From the NCBI GenBank assembly GCA_025869435.1, contig JAOZVS010000064.1, positions 1 to 64,000 on the forward strand: a stretch of 64,000 nucleotides of DNA, written 5' to 3'. The stretch comes from Zavarzinia sp. GTDB lineage: Bacteria; Pseudomonadota; Alphaproteobacteria; Zavarziniales; Zavarziniaceae. This document shows, piece after piece, positions 58,241 through 64,000 of this stretch. Under the pieces are notes generated by a model that made no database searches, was not told the DNA's origin, and saw only the letters and a list, made by a program, of their open reading frames with translations. A program made the translations under genes and the position numbers. Within the stretch, counting starts at the first letter, position 1, and each line of letters opens with the position of its first letter.

Positions 58241-59254
58241 TCAAAGTCTGATCTCCGCGATATGCCCCGGCAAGGCCGCGACATCGATAGGTCCGGCGCC
58301 TTCGCCCTTGAAGGGGAAAGCCGCCAGCAAGGGTTCGGGGTCGAATTCCGGGGGACGGGCGAAGCGATCGACCGCCGCGATCGCATCCGCCCAGTCGGTC
58401 TCGTTCACTGGGCGTCGGGCATAGGTCGTGAGGCGGGTCCGCCCGCTTCCCAGACCATAGTCGATCATGCGGTGGTCGAGGCCGTCGCAGGGGCCGGTCA
58501 GATCCCACGCGGTCGCCCCCCGGCCCTTCTTGCCAAGGGCAAGGGCGGGGATGCCGAAGGCCTCGGCGATGACCAGCCCGTGAAGGCTGGCGGAAATGAT
58601 CCGCCGGCAGGACAGGATGCGGCGGATGCAGGCAAAGAGCGCGGCGGGCTCCGCCAGCGTCCAGGTCGGGATCAGGCGCACGCGTCCGGCCATCTCCGGC
58701 GGAATGCGATAGCGCAGGATGTCCGCCTTCGGGCGGGCATCCGGGCTGACGGCATCGAGTTCGGAGACATGCGGAATGATGCCAAGGTCATGCACGGGCT
58801 CGGGCGTCATCGGAAACAGCCGGGGCAGCAGCAGCGCGGGATCACCGTAAACTTCCGGCGCCTCGATACCCGCATCCCTCAGCACGGCCCGGGTCAACGG
58901 GCCGCGGGTGGCATGGACATGGAAGATTCCGCCCGGATGACGCGGCCGGCCCTCGCCGTCGACCGGCCACAGCCTGCGCTGCGCCCCGGTGCCCCAGAGG
59001 TGGAGAATGCCACCGTGCAGATCCTGGCCGATGGTTCCGAGCGCCGCGATCCGCTCCACGTCCTCGTCGAAATGGGCGTGGCGGACCCGCCTCCCCGACA
59101 GCGCGGCGACGATCACGGGACTGAGCGCGTCGCCGAGATTGGCGCTGCGCACCGTCTTCGTCGTGGCGGCCCAGGTCACGGCGAGTTCCGGCGCCGGGCG
59201 CAACGACGGCCCGGCCGCGCCATCACGCCCGAAGAGACGACCGAACCACGCCAT
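58241..59254 (-). CDS. polysaccharide pyruvyl transferase family protein (ExoV-like)
   Basis: 337 aa. Motifs match the protein at 44257-45294: ANLGDALSPVIVAALSGR, VHATRGPLTRAVLRDAGI, VYGDPALLLPRLFP and ISASLHGLVIAEAFGIPALAL. It ends IDVAALPGHIAEIRL. The two proteins form one subfamily, so the capsule may contain two differently pyruvylated residues, or one is a spare copy. Confidence 0.85.
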   Translation of the reverse strand: MAWFGRLFGRDGAAGPSLRPAPELAVTWAATTKTVRSANLGDALSPVIVAALSGRRVRHAHFDEDVERIAALGTIGQDLHGGILHLWGTGAQRRLWPVDGEGRPRHPGGIFHVHATRGPLTRAVLRDAGIEAPEVYGDPALLLPRLFPMTPEPVHDLGIIPHVSELDAVSPDARPKADILRYRIPPEMAGRVRLIPTWTLAEPAALFACIRRILSCRRIISASLHGLVIAEAFGIPALALGKKGRGATAWDLTGPCDGLDHRMIDYGLGSGRTRLTTYARRPVNETDWADAIAAVDRFARPPEFDPEPLLAAFPFKGEGAGPIDVAALPGHIAEIRL

Positions 59255-59272
59255 GCCGCTTCCCGCCCCCGG

Positions 59273-60577
59273 TCAGACCATGTGGTCGCGAACGCCAGCC
59301 CAGACCAGGCGGCCGATGACCAGCGACACCAGCGCGCCCAGGAAGGTGAAGAACACCGTCTGCGCCCGGTACGGCAGGCGTGCTTCGGTCGGCAGGAAGG
59401 GCGAGACCACGTCGACGACATAGAGTTTCTGCCGGCGGGCCTCGACCAGCGCCGAGTCCAGCGCCCCTTGCGCCGAAGCGTAGGACTGTTTGGCCAGTTC
59501 GCTCTGCAGCACGAGGATGCCATATTGCTCCAGCGTGCCCGACCAGGCGGTGTCGCTGCCGGTCAGCCGCGCTTCCTCGATCTTGATCTGCTCCTGCAGG
59601 CCGGCCAACCTGTTGCGCAACTCGGCCAGACGCGGCACTTCCCCGCGGGAAATATCGCGGACCGCGCGGATCTCCGCCTCGATCGCCGCCGCCTGCCCCT
59701 TCAGGGACGAAATGATGCTGTTGACCGACATGGAGGTCGCGGTCGGGTCGATCGCGCCATGCTCGTTGCGGAATTTGGTCAGGGCGATCTCGGCTTCGCG
59801 CAGACGCTGCTCGGCGCTCTTCAACTCGTTCCGCGCCAGTTCGGTCAGGTCGTGTTCCGAGCGGCCGTTGAAATCGTTGATCAGGCTTTCCGCCTGATCG
59901 GCCAGAACCGTCGCCATCTTGTAGGCCATATCCGGCTCGAATGCCCTCGTCTCGAGCACGATCATGCCGCTGATCTCGTCGAAGTAGATGCTGACGATGC
60001 CGCCATAATACCGGTAGAAGGCCTCGTCATCCGCTTCCGCCTTCAGCCGCGAATAGGAATCGATCTTCTCGTCGGAAAAGGCCTTCCGCAGATCGAGGGC
60101 CGACTGGAGCTGGATCAGGGCGTTGCGGGATTCGATGTAACGGACGACCGAGAAGGACTCGTCCATCGCCCGCCCCATCACCGAACCGCCCTTGAGGAAG
60201 CTCAGCGCGCCCTTGCCGCCGCTGCCGCCCGACTCATAGGAGGTCTTCACCTGAAACACGGTGTCGACCTGATAGACGTCCGAGGCGAAGCCATAGATGT
60301 AGACGGCCGAAATCGTCGTCGGCAGCAGCAGGACCAGCAGGCTGAACAGCGCCGAGCGGATCTTGCGTCGGCGCAGCACTTCCCGGCTTTCGGCCATGGG
60401 CAGCGGCGTCAGGGTGACCTGACGGGGACGCTCGGTTTCCTCGAAATCACCATCGGCGAATTCGTCACCGAGGAAATCGTCCTCAGTATCCCGCCTCGGT
60501 GGCCTCTGTATCCTCGGCGGCCTCGCTGCTCGCCGCGCATCCGCGGTAGTATCGGATGGCTTCGTCGATTGTGTCAT
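59273..60577 (-). CDS. kpsE: capsule export inner-membrane protein (KpsE-like)
   Basis: 434 aa. An acidic/proline-rich cytoplasmic N-terminus precedes a first membrane helix (SALFSLLVLLLPTTISAVYIYGF). A long periplasmic coiled coil follows (ELARNELKSAEQRLREAEIALTKFRNEHGAIDP) and a second helix near the C-terminus (AQTVFFTFLGALVSLVIGRLVWAGV). This is the polysaccharide co-polymerase/KpsE layout that bridges the ABC exporter and the Wza-like channel. Its start at 60577 overlaps kpsT by 95 bases; ATG 60397 is an alternative without the acidic leader. Confidence 0.88.
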   Translation of the reverse strand: MTQSTKPSDTTADARRAARPPRIQRPPRRDTEDDFLGDEFADGDFEETERPRQVTLTPLPMAESREVLRRRKIRSALFSLLVLLLPTTISAVYIYGFASDVYQVDTVFQVKTSYESGGSGGKGALSFLKGGSVMGRAMDESFSVVRYIESRNALIQLQSALDLRKAFSDEKIDSYSRLKAEADDEAFYRYYGGIVSIYFDEISGMIVLETRAFEPDMAYKMATVLADQAESLINDFNGRSEHDLTELARNELKSAEQRLREAEIALTKFRNEHGAIDPTATSMSVNSIISSLKGQAAAIEAEIRAVRDISRGEVPRLAELRNRLAGLQEQIKIEEARLTGSDTAWSGTLEQYGILVLQSELAKQSYASAQGALDSALVEARRQKLYVVDVVSPFLPTEARLPYRAQTVFFTFLGALVSLVIGRLVWAGVRDHMV

Positions 60578-61217
60578 GGTGTGTCAGAACACCTCGGTGC
60601 AGGACGTAGGCGACGTCGCAGTATGTGCGCACGAAATTCGTGCGGCTGGTTGCAAGAACGAGGGTGGAATGCTGTCGCAATGACTGCAGCGTATCCTCGG
60701 CCCTGCGGCGAAATTCGTGATCGTGCGTGGCAAGCCAGTCATCGATCGGATAACAGTCGAAATCCAGCGCCGCCGCTGTCGCGAACATGACCTTGGCCAT
60801 GGTGCTCGAAGGCAGGTCGCCGAGCAAGACATCCATCTTGGCGCCAAGATGCGCGAAATCGTCGACGCGCCGGATGATATCGGGCGCCGACCGGCCGTAG
60901 AGCTGGGCGGTGAACCTTATGTTGTCGCGCGCGGTCATGGAGCGGATCAGCCCCGTGCGCGCCCAGACCGGCCAGCTGACGGTCATGTTGTGATGTACGA
61001 CCCGGCCGACCAGCGGCTTCTCGATATTGCACAGCAAGCGGACCAGGGTGGATTTCCCCGAGCCCTTTGTGCCCAGGATCGCCACGCTCTGCCCTGGCGT
61101 GATGGCGAAATTGACATCGTGAAGGGCCGTCATGATGCGGCCCCGATCGTAATAGCGGACGCTCACGCCATCGAAGCCGATGATCCGCTCGGGCATTTTC
61201 TGCACGGGACTGGCCAT
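60483..61217 (-). CDS. kpsT: KpsT-like ABC ATPase with degenerate catalytic motifs
   Basis: 244 aa, energising subunit for capsule export. Walker A is intact (GTKGSGKST, 49-57) and NMTVSWPVWARTGLIRSMTARDNIRF matches KpsT. Other motifs depart from E. coli KpsT: the Q-loop glutamine position is Ile91, the SSGM signature is SSTM (137-140), the Walker B glutamate is Asp160 (CYPIDDW), and the H-loop histidine position is Ser191 (LVLATSRT). The C-terminus has an extra acidic tail (AASSEAAEDTEATEAGY). It is directly downstream of kpsM with a one-base ATG overlap. Confidence 0.88.
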   Translation of the reverse strand: MASPVQKMPERIIGFDGVSVRYYDRGRIMTALHDVNFAITPGQSVAILGTKGSGKSTLVRLLCNIEKPLVGRVVHHNMTVSWPVWARTGLIRSMTARDNIRFTAQLYGRSAPDIIRRVDDFAHLGAKMDVLLGDLPSSTMAKVMFATAAALDFDCYPIDDWLATHDHEFRRRAEDTLQSLRQHSTLVLATSRTNFVRTYCDVAYVLHRGVLTHHDTIDEAIRYYRGCAASSEAAEDTEATEAGY

Positions 61218-61999
61218 CAGCCGACGTCCTTCCGCTTGCGCGCGGCCCGCTCGAAGATCAGCGCGAAGAGGGCGAGGCCGATCAGCCAGCGCATGGCATA
61301 GCCGAAGTCGGCGTAATCGGCGCTGTATTTGCCGAAATACTCCTGCCGCATGATGTCGTTCAGATGCAGCAGCGGATTCCACAGCGCGAAGCCATGCAGA
61401 CTGTACGGGATTTCGGGGATGACGAAGAACACGCCGCTGGTCAGCATCAGGATGCGGAGACCGACCTGAAGCACCGGACGCAGGATCTTCACCCGGGCGA
61501 AGAGAGCGTTGAATATGATCCCGCCGAACAGCCCGTAGAAGCCCGAAACGATCAGCAACATGGCGACATAGGCCGGCCGATAGATCGGCCCCGACACGCC
61601 GGCGATGATGAAAACGCCAAACGTCGCGAACGACAGGACCACATAGAGCACGATGTTGACGACGCCCCGACCGAGCGCGATGTCGAGCATCGTCACCTGT
61701 GGAAAAAAGGCGTAGCGCTCCGCCGACATTGACGTCATCGACACGAACAGCAGCGTGCGCCGGAACATCCAGAACATCAGCACGCCGGTGGCGATGAAGG
61801 GAATGATTTCCATGCCGCGGTGGATACCGCTGCCGGTGAAATAGCGAATGACCGAGAAAATCCCGATGGCGATCGACAGACGGCCGAATTCGGTCCACAC
61901 GCCGACGAAATTGAGCCCCAGCCGCGCCTTGGCCTCGCGGAAGGTCACGGCGCTCAGCACGCGCAGCTGATTGTCGATGGCGTTCAGAGCGTCATTCAT
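61217..61999 (-). CDS. kpsM: capsule ABC transporter permease KpsM
   Basis: 260 aa, ABC-2 type permease with six predicted membrane helices (LSIAIGIFSVIRYFTGSG, IIPFIATGVLMFWMFRRTLLF, GVVNIVLYVVLSFATFGVFII, AYVAMLLIVSGFYGLFGGIIF). The end FALWNPLLHLNDIMRQEYFGKYSADYADFGYAMRWLIGLALFALIFE matches the KpsM C-terminus. It heads the minus-strand kpsM-kpsT-kpsE run. Confidence 0.93.
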   Translation of the reverse strand: MNDALNAIDNQLRVLSAVTFREAKARLGLNFVGVWTEFGRLSIAIGIFSVIRYFTGSGIHRGMEIIPFIATGVLMFWMFRRTLLFVSMTSMSAERYAFFPQVTMLDIALGRGVVNIVLYVVLSFATFGVFIIAGVSGPIYRPAYVAMLLIVSGFYGLFGGIIFNALFARVKILRPVLQVGLRILMLTSGVFFVIPEIPYSLHGFALWNPLLHLNDIMRQEYFGKYSADYADFGYAMRWLIGLALFALIFERAARKRKDVG

Positions 62000-62250
62000 G
62001 AACTGGCGATGGCCCTGGCTGAAGCAGTTCGAATTCCCCCGGATCCTCGCCTGGCGACGATTCGTTCCGTCTTTATTGGTCCCTCAGGCTCGCACCGCAA
62101 GCGGTAATTCGGGCGAATCAGGTCCAAATGCGGCAACGCAGCATTCGCGGATGCTCGATCGTGATGCCCCGCAACGGATGCCGCGCGGCGCAACAACGAC
62201 GAATTACGCTCGCGGGGCCGAGGGCGCCGTGACGTTGGTCACAGGGATCG
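62000..62250. other. 251-bp intergenic region upstream of kpsM
   Basis: No gene is seen. It lies between the GSCFA gene and kpsM on the minus strand and must hold the promoter of the kpsM operon. A weak GTGAC-GTTG-GTCAC hairpin lies at 62229-62242. I could not find a convincing -35/-10 pair. Confidence 0.5.
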
Positions 62251-63360
62251 CTACTTTCGTGCCCGGAAGCGCTTGAGGAGGCGCCGTATCAGGCCTTTCA
62301 TGCCCTTGCGCCTGCGTGGTGCGGCCGGCGCGGGTTCCGGCTCGGGCTTGCCCCGCGCCATGGCTTCGTGGCCTTCGCGGGCGATCAGGCGATCGAGTTC
62401 CTGCGATCGTCGAAACGCCTTGAGCAGCGCCGCATCGTTCAGCCTCGTCTCGCAAAAATAGCGCTCGAACAGACGCATGTTGAAATTCAATACATGTCCA
62501 TAGACATGCCGACGATCCGGACCCCACTGGTGACTGTAGAGATCGTTCACGACCTCGTAGCTGGGAAAGAGATACAGCCGCCCATCCCCTTGCGCGGTGG
62601 TTTGCATGAATTCCTCGACTGCCGAGCGCAGGATCGCCTTCGAGGCCCCATTGGCGACGATGCAGGCAAGATCGCGGAACGTGGCATAGAGCGGGATCGG
62701 CGAAACCGTGAGGACGATGGCCGCCTCCGGGCGATGTTCGCGGATCAACTCGTGAATGCGCCTCAGGTTGGCCAGGTTCTCGCCATGGGTGGACAGCCGG
62801 AATTTGTGCCGCGACGGATCATGCTTCTCGATCGGGACCGCCCGCCAGAACACTTCCCCCGTTGGCTCGTCGTACCAGATTTCCGAAAGCCCGAGTGTGA
62901 TGATGAAGACTTCCGCCGCGTCGAACAGGGCCTTTGTTTCGATGCGCACCTGCTCGTCATAGCCGAACGAGCCGGCATCGTAGCCATGCCACAGCGCGGC
63001 CTTGGGGGTCTTGTTTTCCCAGGCCCATTCGAACTGCTGACGGATGGCGAAGGTATTGACGATGCCGTCGCCCATCTTGGTGATATAGGCGGCATTGTCC
63101 TGCTTGGTCAGAATATTGAAGCCGAGTTTCAGGAAATGCTTCGAGATATTCTCGGCAAAGCAACTGCCGAAGGCGACAATGGGGGTCTTCGCGGTGATGA
63201 AGCGGCGTCGGGGCATCCATCCCTTGGCGATATAGGTCGAAACGACATTGTCGGTTTCGAGGGACGAATCCCGCGGATAATAGTTGGTATCGTCCCCGCG
63301 GAAGAAGGAACTGCTCGTCTTGAGCTTCTTCCCGTCCTGAACGATGTCGATCAACGGCAT
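62251..63360 (-). CDS. GSCFA-domain protein
   Basis: 369 aa. The family name motif FGSCFAENISKHFLKLGFN is complete, followed by YDEPTGEVFWRAVP, LTVSPIPLYATFRD and the C-terminal active-site-like SHQWGPDRRHVYGHVLNFNM. GSCFA proteins are SGNH/GDSL-hydrolase relatives and are common in polysaccharide loci, where they may acylate or de-acylate the polymer. The basic C-terminal tail (RRRKGMKGLIRRLLKRFRARK) suggests membrane or nucleic-acid contact. Confidence 0.88.
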   Translation of the reverse strand: MPLIDIVQDGKKLKTSSSFFRGDDTNYYPRDSSLETDNVVSTYIAKGWMPRRRFITAKTPIVAFGSCFAENISKHFLKLGFNILTKQDNAAYITKMGDGIVNTFAIRQQFEWAWENKTPKAALWHGYDAGSFGYDEQVRIETKALFDAAEVFIITLGLSEIWYDEPTGEVFWRAVPIEKHDPSRHKFRLSTHGENLANLRRIHELIREHRPEAAIVLTVSPIPLYATFRDLACIVANGASKAILRSAVEEFMQTTAQGDGRLYLFPSYEVVNDLYSHQWGPDRRHVYGHVLNFNMRLFERYFCETRLNDAALLKAFRRSQELDRLIAREGHEAMARGKPEPEPAPAAPRRRKGMKGLIRRLLKRFRARK

Positions 63361-63637
63361 GGCGCATCCCCCTGTGGCATCGGATTTTCACCCTCCTTCC
63401 CCCGAGAGCACAAGGGGCGTGGCCGCACCGTCCGCAACGGGAATCGCGATTGAAGCGGCTGGACTTCCCGGACTATCCTGCCGCCGGTATCGGATCCGGG
63501 CCGGCTTGCGCCGGACACCCGGAACCTTGAAGGGAAACGGACGGCCATCGGCCTGTCCTGGCCGGGCGGGGCGCTGCCCATGGATCAGGACGGCGGAAGG
63601 ATCTTTTTCCCCAGGCGTCAAACCGGCGAGGCCCCTC
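63361..63637. other. 277-bp divergent intergenic region
   Basis: No gene is seen. It separates the GSCFA gene (minus) from the partial pyruvyl transferase (plus) and should carry both promoters. No clear promoter or palindrome was found. Confidence 0.5.
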
Positions 63638-64000
63638 GTGAAGCATGATCAATCCGTCGTCCTCCTTGGTTTCTTCGCGCGCGGCAATGCGGGGGACGAG
63701 GCGTTCCTTCATGTCCAGTACGAACTGCTGAAGGACAAGTACAACATCATCGTGCCGATCGAGCACAAGAACGCCCACCCCGATTTCCGGTCCTGGTATC
63801 CCTACACCGAATGCGAAGTCATCAATTATGACGACATTCCCCGCGTCTATGGCCAGGACGTGGTGGGCCTCCATATCGGCGGCGGCTCCCTGGCTTTCGG
63901 TTTCTCCGGCCAGTTCCTGATGACCGCGCTCGATGCCGGCAAGAAAACGCTGATCAGCGGCATCGACGCCTCGCTGAAGCCACGCCTGCCCCCCGACCAT
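63638..64000 (+). CDS. pyruvyl-transferase-family protein (partial, runs off right edge)
   Basis: 121 codons from a GTG at 63638 with GCGAGG upstream; the frame is open to the edge. It reads VVLLGFFARGNAGDEAFLHVQYELLKDKYNIIVPI, WYPYTECEVINYDD and LHIGGGSLAFGFSGQFL. This matches the C-terminal domain of the fused protein at 54271-56016 (GRGNCGDEAL, WYPYNKCKVIHQ, IGGGGLAIGYAGNFV) but has no N-terminal methyltransferase. It is the fourth pyruvyl-transferase-family gene of the locus. Confidence 0.82.
   Translation, partial: MKHDQSVVLLGFFARGNAGDEAFLHVQYELLKDKYNIIVPIEHKNAHPDFRSWYPYTECEVINYDDIPRVYGQDVVGLHIGGGSLAFGFSGQFLMTALDAGKKTLISGIDASLKPRLPPDH

Noticed and set aside
58193..60790. 865-codon plus-strand open frame opposite the ExoV-like and KpsE-like genes
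   Set aside because: Antisense shadow with no recognisable domain, covering well-supported minus-strand genes.

Overview
The window is high-GC, gene-dense DNA from an alphaproteobacterium. The evidence is a gene-transfer-agent (GTA) style head-tail cluster in the Rhodobacter capsulatus order, a LuxI/LuxR pair, a DUF1329/DUF1302 pair, Kps-type capsule export genes and REP-like palindromes. The genus cannot be fixed from sequence alone.

Layout. (1) 1-1425: a locally AT-rich patch with small hypothetical genes and a degenerate ImmA/IrrE-like protein. (2) 1547-3267: divergent efp and epmA, the substrate and the enzyme of elongation factor P lysylation. (3) 3272-21720: one long minus-strand GTA/phage-like operon. 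Read 5' to 3' (right to left) it holds a terminase pair, portal, prohead protease, major capsid, connectors, tail tube, chaperones, a short tape measure, DUF2460, DUF2163, NlpC/P60, a giant GTA tail protein, a DUF2793 repeat protein, then wall hydrolases and holin-like proteins. A sigma70-like promoter with palindromes precedes it. (4) 21717-28593: an alpha/beta hydrolase, a membrane protein, tRNA-Thr(GGT), a HigBA toxin-antitoxin pair with two palindromes, a TetR regulator and DUF1329/DUF1302 envelope genes. (5) 28826-31090: a quorum-sensing module made of an XRE regulator, luxI, convergent luxR and a 106-aa protein, with two lux-box-like 20-mers. (6) 31130-40244: general metabolism and envelope genes (OGFr-domain protein, DUF4139, YhhN, thiolase, two thioesterases, DUF3422, OsmC, EamA). 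(7) 40533-64000: a capsule locus with KpsC, KpsS, KpsM, KpsT, KpsE-like and Wza/KpsD-like export proteins, two GT4 glycosyltransferases, four pyruvyl-transferase-family proteins, a GSCFA protein and a 1010-aa protein of unknown function. A DUF1800/DUF1501 pair is embedded in it.

How the parts may connect. In R. capsulatus, acyl-homoserine-lactone signalling is known to control both GTA production and the capsule that serves as the GTA receptor. Here GTA cluster, LuxI/LuxR module and capsule locus lie within about 60 kb. A functional link is inference. The most distinctive local observations are the two matching lux-type boxes flanking an XRE gene next to luxI, and a KpsT-like ATPase that keeps Walker A but has substitutions at the Q-loop, signature, Walker-B and H-loop positions.
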